Assembly: GCA_045534635.1 (NCBI GenBank)
Contig: JAZSKB010000044.1
Span: 1-64,000, forward strand
Source of the DNA: UBA1205 sp045534635
Lineage (GTDB): Bacteria > Bacteroidota > Bacteroidia > Bacteroidales > WCHB1-69
Length of the DNA: 64,000 bases
Reading direction: 5' to 3'
Part shown: positions 26,933 to 37,940 of the stretch, in pieces
Numbering within the stretch: position 1 is the stretch's first letter
Layout of the letters: every line of letters begins with the position of its first letter
Program-made: the position numbers and the translations under genes
The notes under the pieces: generated by a model
Told to the model about the DNA's origin: nothing
The model's database searches: none
What the model saw: only the letters and a program-made list of their open reading frames with translations

Positions 26933-27793
26933 ATGGAACAAAGAACAAAAAGTTTTATGCTTACGGCAACAGCAGGACTTATCCTTGAAGGGGGAGGGAT
27001 GCGAGGTGTGTTCACGAGTGGAGTCCTTGATAATTTTATGGATCGCCAAATCTATTTTCCATACACAATCGGTGTGAGTGCAGGTGCTTGTAACGGACTT
27101 TCTTATATGTCCCAGCAACGCGGAAGAGCAAAATTTAGCAATATAGACCTTCTTGAAAAGTATCATTATATAGGTTTTAAATATTTGTTTACAAAAGGAA
27201 ATATAATGGATTTTGAATTGCTTTTCCATACCTTTCCAGAGCAGATTGTTCCATACGACTACCAAACATACGCTCAAAGAGAGGCTCAATATGAAATGGT
27301 AACAACTAATTGTCTTACAGGAAAAGCGTGTTATTTTAACGAAAAAAAATCACCACAACGTATTATTGAAATAGTAAAGGCTTCGAGTAGTCTTCCATTC
27401 CTTTGTCCTATAACATACGTTGATGGAATTCCGATGCTTGATGGTGGAATTTCTGATTCAATTCCTCTATATCGAGCACAATCTTTGGGATTTACAAATA
27501 ATCTTGTCGTGTTGACGCGTAATAGAGGTTATCGAAAATCGGGAACAATGAAAATACCGCCATTTTTCTATCGTAAGTATCCCAAGTTACGAGAGGCTAT
27601 TCGTAACCGAAATCTTTTATACAATCGACAAATGGAATATATCGAAACTCTTGAGGAACAGGGAAAAATTACTGTAATTAGACCAGAATTTCCTATTAAG
27701 GTCAGTAGAATGGAACAAGACACAAAAAAACTTCTTGACCTTTATCAGCAAGGATACAATTGTGCCGATAAAATTCAATTCGAAATGCTATAA
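26933..27793 (+). CDS. Patatin-like phospholipase
   Basis: 286 residues of the patatin family (YjjU/RssA-like). The oxyanion loop LILEGGGMRGVFTSG is at 16-30, the nucleophile motif GVSAG at 47-51, and the catalytic Asp in MLDGGISDSIP near 174. Such enzymes hydrolyse acyl esters of lipids in the cytosol or at the inner membrane. The physiological substrate is unknown. It stands alone on the plus strand between the RM module and sprA. Confidence 0.9.
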   Translation: MEQRTKSFMLTATAGLILEGGGMRGVFTSGVLDNFMDRQIYFPYTIGVSAGACNGLSYMSQQRGRAKFSNIDLLEKYHYIGFKYLFTKGNIMDFELLFHTFPEQIVPYDYQTYAQREAQYEMVTTNCLTGKACYFNEKKSPQRIIEIVKASSSLPFLCPITYVDGIPMLDGGISDSIPLYRAQSLGFTNNLVVLTRNRGYRKSGTMKIPPFFYRKYPKLREAIRNRNLLYNRQMEYIETLEEQGKITVIRPEFPIKVSRMEQDTKKLLDLYQQGYNCADKIQFEML

Positions 27794-27902
27794 TATCCAA
27801 TATCTGCTGATTTAGTTTTAATATATTTTATTTGACAAAAAAAATTATTTGCAGATGTACATACTATAGCCTCATTTAGAGTGGATATAGAATTTTATTA
27901 TA

Positions 27903-30900
27903 TTACATTTGAGAAAGAAGTATTTTTAAACTAATACCAGCATCTAAAGAAACATTTTTGAATTGGTTAGCCAAATGAGGTTCTCTCAAAACGTGATTGT
28001 AGAATAGTTTAGTTAAGAAATTCTTAGTGATTTGATATTCAGCACTAAAAGCGATGGATAAAATATTTTGTCCGGCGGAAGGTGTATTTGTTCCTTCTTC
28101 AATTTTGTGTAAAATTGTTTTATTGTTTTTGATAGAGAAATCCACACGAAGTTGTAAATCCCCATCAGTGGTTCGTTTTATACCAGCAAAATCGAAAGTG
28201 ATTTTTAAGTCTTTAAAACGATAGCCAGCTCCAAAAATAAGTTCATCGTTACTAACTTCGGTAATTTGGAAGTTGGTAAGAGCAAGGGTAACTGTTCTGG
28301 TTTTCTTCCATTCAAATTTGAATTGAAAACTATTTTTCATTGACATATTCATACCAATGATAGGGTTCATTGCTTCTGTAATAGAAACAGAATTTACTTC
28401 AGTAGAAGGGATAAAATTGTTTAGAGCATCGCGGATTGTTTGGAAATCACCGTCATTGTCAACATAAGCAACATTAGTAGCAAAACCACCAATTTGATAT
28501 ACACAAGTATAATTGTGCGATAGGGTAAAGGATTGGAAAACTTTATTAACACCGGGGATTTTTGTTAATCCATTGTAGGTAATACGCCAGTTGGGTAACG
28601 GAATACGAGAAAATGGGGTAGTAATATTGATTTTGTTGGCATTTCCTCCAGAATATGCAGCAAGGAATGAATACAATAATACATCTTGATTCAAATCGTT
28701 GTATCCATCAGGAAATTTGTCTGTTCCTTGTTGATATTCAGGACGGTGTTCATTTCTGTAATCTGCTAAACGATGAGCAATAGTGATACGATTGTTTTTG
28801 AATTGTTCAAAATTACGGCTTTGGTAACGAATACTATTTCCCATAAAATCAGATTCTGTATTATTTTTTCCTCTGAAAGAAAACAATGCTAATTTACCAT
28901 TACTATTTTTTTCAAATAAAGTTTTGATACATATTGTTGTGATAGAGAAATTTCCTGTGTTTTGTGGCGTAAAATCATTGTAAACACCATTGGAATCAGG
29001 AAGATAATATGATTGTTTAACATAAGAATATGTTCGTGTTGCTGTAAGTTCTATTCTTAAATCTTTAATAGGTTCAAGGGTTACCTTTCCAGATAAATTG
29101 GTATTGTGTCTTCGTTGATAGGGAGTATTGAGCAAATCGCTTGTCGTCAACCAGCCATTTTGTCCTGCTCTATATCGGAGTTCATCATCTTGATGACCAA
29201 AAACAAATAAAAATCCAGGAGCCCCATTGTATTGAGGATTAAGCCCAATAAATTGAGGGTCTAACATAAACCCTGTTAAATTTGTTCCATTACCTTCGGT
29301 ATATGAAAAATTGACACTCTTGATAAGCATAACCAAACGTAAGAAATTGTCTAATACTTCTTTTCCTATGTTTTTCTTATCTTTATTTTCTTGTAATTTT
29401 GCTTGATGTGCTTTGCGAACAGAATCTTGTTGAACTTTGGTTAACCCTTTCATGTCGGGTAATTTTAATTCGTTTTGTTTCTTTTTTAAAATAGGTTTGT
29501 CTTTTAAACTTCCACCAAATGTTCGTTGATTAACTTTGCGTAAATATTTTGATTTATTGTATAATGTTGTAAAATTGGCGACAACATTAACTCGTTTAGT
29601 ATTAGTGTTTTCGATATTATTTCCTAAATAACTAACAGCAGGGGCACTTGCTGTCCATTTGTAAGTTGCAGAGTAGCCGACATTGCTGGTAATAAAACTA
29701 AATATAGGAATTTTATTAATCGGAATTTGGTATGTAGCATTTATTGCCTGATTGAAATCATTCATTTTTCCACCATTGCCAAAACTTCTCCAAATACTAT
29801 CTCGTTGTATTTTAGTATCTATTCTTCCTTGAGGTTCTGTTATTAACGCTTGTGCTTGAGCAGAATAATCAAAATTAAAACTTTCCCACAAATTCCAGCG
29901 TAGGGTGTAATTTCTTGACCATTCAAAAGCCTTTATAAATGTTGGGTCAATAATAATATCTCCAGTGGATTTGTTACGAAGTTTGGATTCACTAAATAGA
30001 CGATAAACTTGGGTTTCAACAGAAAAACTTTGAGGATATGGGAAAAAATGAATATCGGAGATAAGTTGTAACCATTTAATCTCTTTAAGTTTTGGGACTT
30101 TGTTAAATACCTGAATCTTTTTAGGATTAGAATTGTAGGAGTATGTTGCACCACCGCGATGTGTTTTTTCATTATCATACTCCATATCAATATTAAAACT
30201 TTTCATTTCTGTGTAGGCGTATGATAAATCAAAATTTTCTATATTCCAAAAATGGCTTTTTTTGTCATTATTTTTTTCTTTATGAATATTTACAAGATTG
30301 AAATTTTGACGTTGAACCACATTTAAAGATTGTTTCTTTATAGAATCGCGTTCTGCCGTGGTTTGATAAGAAGCAAGGTCTTCTTTTAATTTTACGTCAG
30401 TATTCAGCGGGTTATATTCGGGATATTCTACTGTTCGAGAAAAATCGTAGTGTAGTGGGAGATTGATTCCAAATTTAGATGGAAGCAATTTTCCTAATTG
30501 TAATGTTGTGGCAACACTAATTGAAGTTGTTCGACTTTGACTTCTATCGTAGGTGGACGATTCTAATGCCCCAAATCCTGCAGTGGTAATACTTGTAGCA
30601 ACAGAGACATCTCCCAAATCTGCTAAATCTAAACGCATTGCCCCTAACGCGGCCCAGCCTCCTTTTTCTTCAAAATTGCCTAAACGTAATTCATTAACCC
30701 ACAATTCTACAGATTTAGGTTGCATATCGTCATTGTCTGCTAATATTTTCTTTTTAGGATTGCGGATACCTAACATAATAATTTTAATATCAGCAAGGCT
30801 TGGACTACCAACTACACGAATATTATTGTCACCTTCGGAAATAGTGTATATATCTGTAAGAGCAATGGAACCTTCGTATCTATTTTTAACATTACGTGCT

Positions 30901-33900
30901 TGTTTAGCATCAATGAGTTTTTGTAAATCTATATCTAAATAATTTGATTGAGGCCAAATATCAGCAGTATCTGTTGCACCCCAGGCTGTAAGGTCGAAAG
31001 GCATTTCGTATTCGTAATAATTTTCAGTAAAATCAGAACCTAAACGAATGAAAAATTTCAAATCATTTTTATTCAAATCATCTAATTCATCAACTTTTTC
31101 AGCATGAACGTAGCATCTCAAATTACCGAAGCGTCTAAAATCGAATGTGGTATTTTTATAAACTGCTCTTGCGTCTCCGTCTGATAGATTAACAACTTTT
31201 AATGTTAATGTTTGTTCGTTAATATCTTTTTCTTGTTGTCCAACTAAAGTTTTTTCGCGAACAGTTCCTGTTGGCATTTTATAAGGAATAGGGGTTCTTC
31301 TTGAATTTTCTTCTACGCTTAATGTAGATACTACAAATTGTGTCTCTCCAGATATGTTAGAGGGATAACCACCTTCTTCGCGTAGGTCGTTGCTATAAGT
31401 CCTCCAATCTCCACGCACCAATTCCAATGATGCAAATCGAAGAACAACAGGTTTATCGAATCCTTTTAAAAACATTCGCATAAAACGAATAGAACTAAAT
31501 CCTGATAAATCACCAACAACTAAATCAGGAGAACGGACTGGAACTTTAAATTGATACCATTTAACTTGTTGTACTTTTCCATTTGCTAATGTAACAGTAC
31601 TTTCTTGTATGTCGGTAATATTATTTTCTCCGATATTCATTGTAGCCGGAGAAAGTTCCATTTCGTATTGATAATATCGTTCATCTTCGCTCATGGTATT
31701 ATCATTGTTAATATCCTCCATATTTGGAGTGGTAGTTGCTTGTGTAGAATACGATTCCGATTGGTCGTTGTCGGTAGGAGAGTTTCCATCAGGTTGATTA
31801 AAGAGTTTGTATCTATCTAAAATGGATAATTTGATATCGTCATAATCAGAACCTCTAAAATAATGATAATTATCGCCAGAAGGGTCATTGTAGAATCGAG
31901 AAAATACGGTTGTATCTAAAATACCTCTGATAGTATTAAGATAATTATCAAAATAAATTCTTTCTAAAGAATCGTATAAACCATCGTATCCAACATCTTG
32001 ATAACGACGAGAAGACAAACTATTATCAAAAGCATTTACAATAGATTGATTGATTGGGACTCTTCCCCAAATGGTATATTCTGTACCATCATCAGAGCCA
32101 TTGGCAGGTAATCCGTGTTCGTACATTTTTTTTCCGTCACGCAAAACATCTTCAGAAATATCTCCTAAATTGATGTAAAATTTACCACCAGAATGTACAC
32201 CAGAATCAAGAAATGGGTCCATCATCCAAAATTCGATATATTCAATGTTGGAACTTTCAAAATCTGTTACATCTAATTTTCGCATAATACCTGCCCAACG
32301 ACTTTTCGGGTTGCTTAATGTACCATCTTTGTTAAGTCCTGAAGAATAAAAAGAAGGTAAAGCATCGTAATTGTATGGACCTCTTTCGTTAGGGTAGAAT
32401 GCTAAATCAAGTACAGACAAATAGGGGTCTTCTCCAGCAGAGGCGAGAACTTGTCGATTAGGAAATACTTCTACAACTTTTATTTGTCGAGAATACATTT
32501 GCGAACGAGCCTCATTGTCAATAGCGTCATTGCTAAAATTATGACTTTCTTTATTATTATGGAAAATAGGGTCAACAATATGCCATGATAAAAATGCACG
32601 ATTGTACCCGTATGCTAATCCCGAACCGATAACACCTTCTGGAAACATATTTCTTTGTGTTTGTCCTTGTGGTGTACTTGCTAATCGCCACATAAGAACA
32701 GAACGAAGGTCGTAGGTAGTTTTAGCCGCTTCAAAATCATCAACGTATAATTCGGCTTTTTTTCCTCTTCCGATATAATTAGAATGTCCTGGAACAAAAT
32801 TCGCAAATTCTCCGTCAAATTTAATTCGAGAATCTGTTGTTGAACTATAAAATGGTAAATAATTCAAAATTTTAGTAATCCATCGTGAATTTTTTTGGTA
32901 GGAGAGATTCATACCCCAAATAGTGTTATTGATAGGTTCTTCCCCAAAATTAACTTTTAATGTTCCCATTGTTGGTCGTTCTCTCAAATTTAATACGGTA
33001 AATCCTGCAACAAAATCTTTACTAAATTGATATTCAGCATTTAACCCAAAAAATGTTTTTTTCTGAGAAAACATATTTTGACTTTCGACAGAAATATTGA
33101 TAGGAGTTCCAGAACGAAGGTAACTTTCGTTAGTAATACGAACAGTTCCCATATTGTAATCTACAGTATAATCAACATTTTCTTGCAATGTAATACCACC
33201 AGCGGTAACAACTACCGAATTTTCAGCAATACTTGTCATTCCGAGAGAAAATACAGAACCTAAAGTAGATTTGAAACTACCTTCTAAATAAAATTTATTT
33301 TTATCAGGATATTGCTGTGCTAAAACTTTGGTTAATGTATATAAAGAATCAAAAGCATATTTTTCAGCGGCAGTAGGGTCGGATGCCATTACTTTTCTTA
33401 AATCTTTTCCGAAAGGTTCAACCAAAGGTAAATAAATTCTACCAGTAGAAGATTGCATAGTTCCGCCTTCTGTTGCTGCATTGTCGATAAAATCGTACAA
33501 TCCATCGGGAGAGTTTTCCATTTGGCGAGTTAATTTATCCATTCCCAATAATTTTATTAGGGCAATTCCCTTAATATCTTCTGCCACATCAGTAAAATAT
33601 CCTTTTGCAATACCACCATCTTCTCCTTTATAAAGGATATTCAATCTGAAATCTTCGCTTGATAATTGGTATGTATTGAGAGAATACACGTTTTTCATCA
33701 TCAATTTCCATAATGGAATAGATGTATTAACATTTGTACTTTTCAACAATTTAACAATTAAACACCCCGGGGTGGTTACTTCATTGGCAAATTGTCCTAC
33801 TTGATAAACAGTGGTATCGCCTAATATTGTATATTGAAAAGCGACTGCTAAAACTTGGTCAGGATTGAGTTTATTATTTAAGGATATAAATCCTAATTTA

Positions 33901-35258
33901 CTATTGTATGTATATTCAGATGGAGACAACAAACGTGCAGATTCAACTTTTTCAAAATCGGTGCCAGAATTCATTCCACCACGATAAGTTTTCAAATAGG
34001 TAAATGCCGAATTTAAGTCTCTCATTTGAGAATAATTAATTCCTTTAAGAAAATCATTGGCAGAACTATCGGGATAAGGTTTATTGGTCGTTTTATTGAT
34101 TCCTTGATGATAAGGATTAGTTTCTCCTAAATCTGCGATAGCGATAATATTTCTATTTTCAGTAACAGCCGAACCAACATTGGTACGCCATACTTCTATT
34201 TTTGTGATGTTGATTTTTGAATTAACTAAAGGCAATGTTTCTAATGCTTCATTGTAATGTTCGTAAAAATATTGAGCAATAAAAAAGTGCTTATTTTCTT
34301 CGTATTCATCTGCTCTAAACTCAAAAATATTTTCTTCTGCACCGCCAGAAACCGTAATAGATTTCTTTTCACCATCTTGACGAGATATAACAGTGGTAAG
34401 CATCAATTTTCCAAATTGAAGTTGTAATTTTCCACCAAATAAAGTTTGAGAACCTTGAATCAAAGAACTATTGAGTGGCATGGTAACATTACCAAATTCT
34501 GCAACTTTGATTATATCATCTTCTTTGCCTTCGTAGCGTAATTTGAATTTATTCTCAAAATCGAATGATGCTTTTGTGTTATAATTGAAGTCATAATTGA
34601 TTTTATCTCCAATTTTTGCTTTTAAATTAAGTTGTATATCAGCATCAAAATCAAACATGTTATTTTTACGTTGTTTGATATCCAATGCTTTGTTGTCGTT
34701 GAATGTATATACATCTTTGAAAAATAATTCTATAGAACCAGAAGGACGAATTTCAATCAGGCTACTGCCAAAGATATTTTCAAAAATCTCGTTAGGAATA
34801 TGAATTTGAGGAATGATACCTCGATAAGCATCACCTTGTGTAGCAACACCTGACCTTTGTCTCCAATAATTTTGCATAGATTTTTGAATGTCATAATTCA
34901 AATATTCTCCCGTTGACATACTTGCAGGATATCCATTGTTGAGACTACCAATTTTATTTTGGAATGTGTAAGTATTGGTAATAGGGTCATAAGAAATTTC
35001 TTGCTTCATATTTGAAGGATTTTTCAAATGCCATGGATTTTGCTTATTGGTACCATAAGGGTCATAATTTTGTGGTGGCTTTTGGGTTCTTAAAGTGCTA
35101 TCGGGATTCGATGGCATACAATAAGGAATACAATAAAAAAGAGGATTTGTAGATGTAGTAAATCCCTCTGTCCCAAAAGTGGGATATGTTTTTGCTATCA
35201 AGAGCAAAATCAGCATATTAGCTGAAAATGTATTAAGAATTTTTTTCTTCAAACTCAC
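27903..35258 (-). CDS. sprA: T9SS outer-membrane translocon SprA (Sov)
   Basis: 2451 residues, the giant size diagnostic of SprA, the 36-strand beta-barrel through which type IX cargo leaves the cell. A signal sequence covers about residues 1-30 and is followed by a Pro/Asn-rich segment. The remainder alternates beta strands and loops, with an acidic segment around residues 1170-1220 and a lysine-rich stretch near 1920-1970. The C-terminus ends in a strand, SLKILLSQM. The start is GTG at 35258, one base after the ruvA stop, as in the conserved ruvA-sprA order. An in-frame ATG 14 codons later would truncate the signal. It ties to the sorting domain at the window's left edge. Confidence 0.95.
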   Translation of the reverse strand: MSLKKKILNTFSANMLILLLIAKTYPTFGTEGFTTSTNPLFYCIPYCMPSNPDSTLRTQKPPQNYDPYGTNKQNPWHLKNPSNMKQEISYDPITNTYTFQNKIGSLNNGYPASMSTGEYLNYDIQKSMQNYWRQRSGVATQGDAYRGIIPQIHIPNEIFENIFGSSLIEIRPSGSIELFFKDVYTFNDNKALDIKQRKNNMFDFDADIQLNLKAKIGDKINYDFNYNTKASFDFENKFKLRYEGKEDDIIKVAEFGNVTMPLNSSLIQGSQTLFGGKLQLQFGKLMLTTVISRQDGEKKSITVSGGAEENIFEFRADEYEENKHFFIAQYFYEHYNEALETLPLVNSKINITKIEVWRTNVGSAVTENRNIIAIADLGETNPYHQGINKTTNKPYPDSSANDFLKGINYSQMRDLNSAFTYLKTYRGGMNSGTDFEKVESARLLSPSEYTYNSKLGFISLNNKLNPDQVLAVAFQYTILGDTTVYQVGQFANEVTTPGCLIVKLLKSTNVNTSIPLWKLMMKNVYSLNTYQLSSEDFRLNILYKGEDGGIAKGYFTDVAEDIKGIALIKLLGMDKLTRQMENSPDGLYDFIDNAATEGGTMQSSTGRIYLPLVEPFGKDLRKVMASDPTAAEKYAFDSLYTLTKVLAQQYPDKNKFYLEGSFKSTLGSVFSLGMTSIAENSVVVTAGGITLQENVDYTVDYNMGTVRITNESYLRSGTPINISVESQNMFSQKKTFFGLNAEYQFSKDFVAGFTVLNLRERPTMGTLKVNFGEEPINNTIWGMNLSYQKNSRWITKILNYLPFYSSTTDSRIKFDGEFANFVPGHSNYIGRGKKAELYVDDFEAAKTTYDLRSVLMWRLASTPQGQTQRNMFPEGVIGSGLAYGYNRAFLSWHIVDPIFHNNKESHNFSNDAIDNEARSQMYSRQIKVVEVFPNRQVLASAGEDPYLSVLDLAFYPNERGPYNYDALPSFYSSGLNKDGTLSNPKSRWAGIMRKLDVTDFESSNIEYIEFWMMDPFLDSGVHSGGKFYINLGDISEDVLRDGKKMYEHGLPANGSDDGTEYTIWGRVPINQSIVNAFDNSLSSRRYQDVGYDGLYDSLERIYFDNYLNTIRGILDTTVFSRFYNDPSGDNYHYFRGSDYDDIKLSILDRYKLFNQPDGNSPTDNDQSESYSTQATTTPNMEDINNDNTMSEDERYYQYEMELSPATMNIGENNITDIQESTVTLANGKVQQVKWYQFKVPVRSPDLVVGDLSGFSSIRFMRMFLKGFDKPVVLRFASLELVRGDWRTYSNDLREEGGYPSNISGETQFVVSTLSVEENSRRTPIPYKMPTGTVREKTLVGQQEKDINEQTLTLKVVNLSDGDARAVYKNTTFDFRRFGNLRCYVHAEKVDELDDLNKNDLKFFIRLGSDFTENYYEYEMPFDLTAWGATDTADIWPQSNYLDIDLQKLIDAKQARNVKNRYEGSIALTDIYTISEGDNNIRVVGSPSLADIKIIMLGIRNPKKKILADNDDMQPKSVELWVNELRLGNFEEKGGWAALGAMRLDLADLGDVSVATSITTAGFGALESSTYDRSQSRTTSISVATTLQLGKLLPSKFGINLPLHYDFSRTVEYPEYNPLNTDVKLKEDLASYQTTAERDSIKKQSLNVVQRQNFNLVNIHKEKNNDKKSHFWNIENFDLSYAYTEMKSFNIDMEYDNEKTHRGGATYSYNSNPKKIQVFNKVPKLKEIKWLQLISDIHFFPYPQSFSVETQVYRLFSESKLRNKSTGDIIIDPTFIKAFEWSRNYTLRWNLWESFNFDYSAQAQALITEPQGRIDTKIQRDSIWRSFGNGGKMNDFNQAINATYQIPINKIPIFSFITSNVGYSATYKWTASAPAVSYLGNNIENTNTKRVNVVANFTTLYNKSKYLRKVNQRTFGGSLKDKPILKKKQNELKLPDMKGLTKVQQDSVRKAHQAKLQENKDKKNIGKEVLDNFLRLVMLIKSVNFSYTEGNGTNLTGFMLDPQFIGLNPQYNGAPGFLFVFGHQDDELRYRAGQNGWLTTSDLLNTPYQRRHNTNLSGKVTLEPIKDLRIELTATRTYSYVKQSYYLPDSNGVYNDFTPQNTGNFSITTICIKTLFEKNSNGKLALFSFRGKNNTESDFMGNSIRYQSRNFEQFKNNRITIAHRLADYRNEHRPEYQQGTDKFPDGYNDLNQDVLLYSFLAAYSGGNANKINITTPFSRIPLPNWRITYNGLTKIPGVNKVFQSFTLSHNYTCVYQIGGFATNVAYVDNDGDFQTIRDALNNFIPSTEVNSVSITEAMNPIIGMNMSMKNSFQFKFEWKKTRTVTLALTNFQITEVSNDELIFGAGYRFKDLKITFDFAGIKRTTDGDLQLRVDFSIKNNKTILHKIEEGTNTPSAGQNILSIAFSAEYQITKNFLTKLFYNHVLREPHLANQFKNVSLDAGISLKILLSQM

Positions 35259-35259
35259 G

Positions 35260-35844
35260 TTATAATAATTTCAGACTTTGTTTTATTAATTCTTCTACTG
35301 AGAGATTGGCATTTTCTTGAATGATTTTGTCCAATACTTTCTCTGCTGTCTGTTTTGCAAAGCCTAATGACGTTAATGCAGATAACGCTTCTATTTTAAA
35401 ATTATTGTCTCTAAGAGAAAATTTATCAGAAACAATATTCATTTTTGTAACTTTATCTTTGAGTTCGATTATTATTCTTTGGGCAGTTTTTGCCCCAATA
35501 CCTTTGATAGATTGTAACACTTTTACATTTTCAGTAGCAATGCAAGATGCTAATTCTGATGCATTTATGGCTGAAAGCATAATTTGTGCTGTTGAAGGTC
35601 CTACACCAGAAATAGATATAAGTAATCGAAACAAATTGAGTTCTTCTGTTGAAGAAAATCCAAACAAAATTCTTGCATCTTCTTTTACATGTAAATGAGT
35701 AATCAATTTACAAGGGGTATTTTCATTGGGCAAATGAGAATAGGTATTCAATGTTATTTGTAATTCAAAACCAATACCATTGCAATCTATTACAACATAA
35801 GTTGGTGTTTTCTCGACTAAAGTTCCATTTAGATAATTTATCAT
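35260..35844 (-). CDS. ruvA: Holliday junction branch migration protein RuvA
   Basis: 194 residues, the usual RuvA length. Domain I is the OB fold beginning MINYLNGTLVEKTPTYVVID. Domain II carries two helix-hairpin-helix motifs, LISISGVGPSTAQIML near residue 71 and LQSIKGIGAKTAQRII near 107. The C-terminal three-helix domain III that touches RuvB covers about 148-194. It tetramerises on Holliday junctions. ruvB is not in the window. It sits between malic enzyme and sprA, 5 bases after the former, so all three are probably one transcript. Confidence 0.96.
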   Translation of the reverse strand: MINYLNGTLVEKTPTYVVIDCNGIGFELQITLNTYSHLPNENTPCKLITHLHVKEDARILFGFSSTEELNLFRLLISISGVGPSTAQIMLSAINASELASCIATENVKVLQSIKGIGAKTAQRIIIELKDKVTKMNIVSDKFSLRDNNFKIEALSALTSLGFAKQTAEKVLDKIIQENANLSVEELIKQSLKLL

Positions 35845-35849
35845 AGTGA

Positions 35850-37316
35850 TTAATTATTAGTTTTATTAATTTCTGCAATTGCTTCTTCTAAGGTTTCTTG
35901 AATAAATTGTTGGTCATATTCTTGAATAAATTTTTCATTTTGCATCATATCTATCAATCGGCGAGAATATTCAATGTCTTTTTGAGCAATAGAATAAACT
36001 TCTTCTTTAGATAAATGAATTCTGGCATGACCTTCTTTTATTGCTTGCATTGCAACTTCTGCGGCTACGTAAGGAAAAACATCTATTTCATTCATTTTAG
36101 GAACAATATTGTTTTCATCAATTCCTCTTTGACGTGCAAATGTGGCAATGGCATGTGCTGCTACTATGGCCATTTCATCGCTTATTTTTCTTGCTTGAAC
36201 GATGAGTGTTCCTTTCAAAATAGAAGGAAAACAAATAGAATTGTTTACTTGATTGGGAAAATCTCCTCGACCTGTTGCTACAATATATGCTCCTGCTGCT
36301 TTTGCTGCGTATGGGTATATTTCTGGTGTTGGATTGGAACATGCAAAAACAATGGCATTTGTGGACATTAATTTTATCCATTCTGGTTTAATAGTATCAG
36401 GTCCTGGTTTGGACAATGCAATAAGTACATCTGCATTTGTAAATGCTTCTTCTATAGATGTGACATTTTGTTTATTTGTTGTTTGACATAATTCCCATTG
36501 TCGATAGGTAATAGGATTTTCTTTGTAATCAATTCTTTTAGAATGTAACGCTCCATTTACATCAAAAAGGATAATATTTTCGCCTTTTGCACCGTCTTTC
36601 ATAAGTAGGCGTGCAATACTCGAATTGGCTGCACCTGCTCCAAAAAGAACAATTTTTACTTTAGATATATCTTTGTTGACTAAATGCAAAGCATTGATAA
36701 GTGCTGCCAATGTTATACAAGCAGTTCCTTGAGCATCGTCGTGCCAAACTGGAATATTGCAACTATCTCGTAAATCATCCAAAACTTTAAAACAATTTGG
36801 AGATGAAATATCTTCTAAATTGATGGCTCCAAAACTATGTTGTATCATTTTCACACAATCAATAATTTTGTTAGGATTATTTTTGCCATTTTCATCGCGA
36901 CTATCTACACACAATGCCATTGCATCAATTCCACCTAAATATTTCATTAGGAATGCTTTTCCTTCCATTACGCCTAATCCACCAGGAGGAGTACAATCTC
37001 CGTCGCCCAATACTCTGGTACTATCAGAAAGAACAGCAACAAGATTGCTTCTATTGCTTAATTGGAAAGAAGTATCATTATTATCTCTTATTGAAGTCGA
37101 TACCGATGAAACTCCCGGAGTGTACCATACTTGCAACCAATTAGAACTTGTAATAGGAACCTTAGGAATAGTTTGCATTTTTCCACCATAAAAACGATGG
37201 CTTTTTAACGATAATTTTTTTAAGAATAATGTTTTACATGCAGATTTCTCTTCCTCGGAGAATGTCTTTGGCAACAAGTCTTGTAAATTGCTTAAATCTT
37301 TTTTTATTAGTGTCAT
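35850..37316 (-). CDS. NAD(P)-dependent malic enzyme
   Basis: 488 residues, a short malic enzyme without the C-terminal phosphotransacetylase domain. It decarboxylates malate to pyruvate. Visible are WYTPGVSSVSTSI near residue 64, the metal-site region VWHDDAQGTACITLAAL near 185, and the Rossmann loop LFGAGAANSSIARLL near 218. Family tail blocks FACSNPTPEIYP and ATGRGDFPNQVNNS follow near 325-355. It links the C4 and C3 pools in fermentation. First gene of the malic enzyme-ruvA-sprA cluster, a neighbourhood common in Bacteroidota. Confidence 0.92.
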   Translation of the reverse strand: MTLIKKDLSNLQDLLPKTFSEEEKSACKTLFLKKLSLKSHRFYGGKMQTIPKVPITSSNWLQVWYTPGVSSVSTSIRDNNDTSFQLSNRSNLVAVLSDSTRVLGDGDCTPPGGLGVMEGKAFLMKYLGGIDAMALCVDSRDENGKNNPNKIIDCVKMIQHSFGAINLEDISSPNCFKVLDDLRDSCNIPVWHDDAQGTACITLAALINALHLVNKDISKVKIVLFGAGAANSSIARLLMKDGAKGENIILFDVNGALHSKRIDYKENPITYRQWELCQTTNKQNVTSIEEAFTNADVLIALSKPGPDTIKPEWIKLMSTNAIVFACSNPTPEIYPYAAKAAGAYIVATGRGDFPNQVNNSICFPSILKGTLIVQARKISDEMAIVAAHAIATFARQRGIDENNIVPKMNEIDVFPYVAAEVAMQAIKEGHARIHLSKEEVYSIAQKDIEYSRRLIDMMQNEKFIQEYDQQFIQETLEEAIAEINKTNN

Positions 37317-37353
37317 TGGTAATCAGAGAAATATAATATTTTAGTTAAAAAAG

Positions 37354-37361
37354 TAAAGATA
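37354..37361 (-). promoter_or_regulatory. Possible -7 box for the malic enzyme-ruvA-sprA cluster
   Basis: TATCTTTA on the minus strand, one base off the consensus TAnnTTTG, 38 bases before ATG 37316. Confidence 0.35.
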
Positions 37362-37401
37362 GTAAAAAAAAATGTAAAATCTCATTGTTTACTACTAAAT
37401 T

Positions 37402-37938
37402 TTATTTATAAATTAACCAACCAATTAATCCAGATAGTAATATAATAGCAATTGGTGGTATTTTTTTTGAAAACATTGCAATTGTAGCAATTAGAAAAAT
37501 AATACAACTCCATATATCAATAAAATTATCACTATTGCATAATATAAGAGCGGCAGCGGCAATAAGTCCTATCGTTGCGGGGCGTAATCCATTGAAAGCA
37601 TAAGCAATATATTTATTGTTGTGCATTTTAGAAAATCCTACACAAAGAATAAGCATTATAATAAGTGAGGGGAGTATAAGAGCAAATGTTGCTAATGCTG
37701 CACCAAAAATGGAATTGGTAACACTATATCCTACATAAGTTGCAGCATTGATACCGATAGGTCCTGGTGTCATTTGAGATATTGCTATTAAATCGGTAAA
37801 TTCATTTACGCTAATTCCCCATTCTGGATGCATATCAATAATATCGTGTTCCATAAGAGACAAAACAGCATAGCCTCCACCAAAGGCAAAGCAACCTATT
37901 TTAAAAAATGTCATAAACAATGAAAGATAGATACACAT
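37402..37938 (-). CDS. Chromate transporter family protein (ChrA half)
   Basis: 178 residues. The motif FFKIGCFAFGGGYAVL is the ChrA signature at the N-terminus and QMTPGPIGINAATYVGY lies near 55-70. Four or five further hydrophobic segments follow. This is the short, single-domain form that works with a second half. The adjacent upstream gene encodes that partner, ending 2 bases before this start. Family members export chromate, but in anaerobes the natural substrate is often unknown. Confidence 0.9.
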   Translation of the reverse strand: MCIYLSLFMTFFKIGCFAFGGGYAVLSLMEHDIIDMHPEWGISVNEFTDLIAISQMTPGPIGINAATYVGYSVTNSIFGAALATFALILPSLIIMLILCVGFSKMHNNKYIAYAFNGLRPATIGLIAAAALILCNSDNFIDIWSCIIFLIATIAMFSKKIPPIAIILLSGLIGWLIYK

Positions 37939-37940
37939 AT

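Noticed and set aside
27903..35258. Several open frames on the plus strand inside sprA (for example 30553-30942 and 34597-34803)
   Set aside because: They lie antisense to a well-supported 2451-residue gene, have low-complexity Ser/Ile-rich translations and no promoter or family match.
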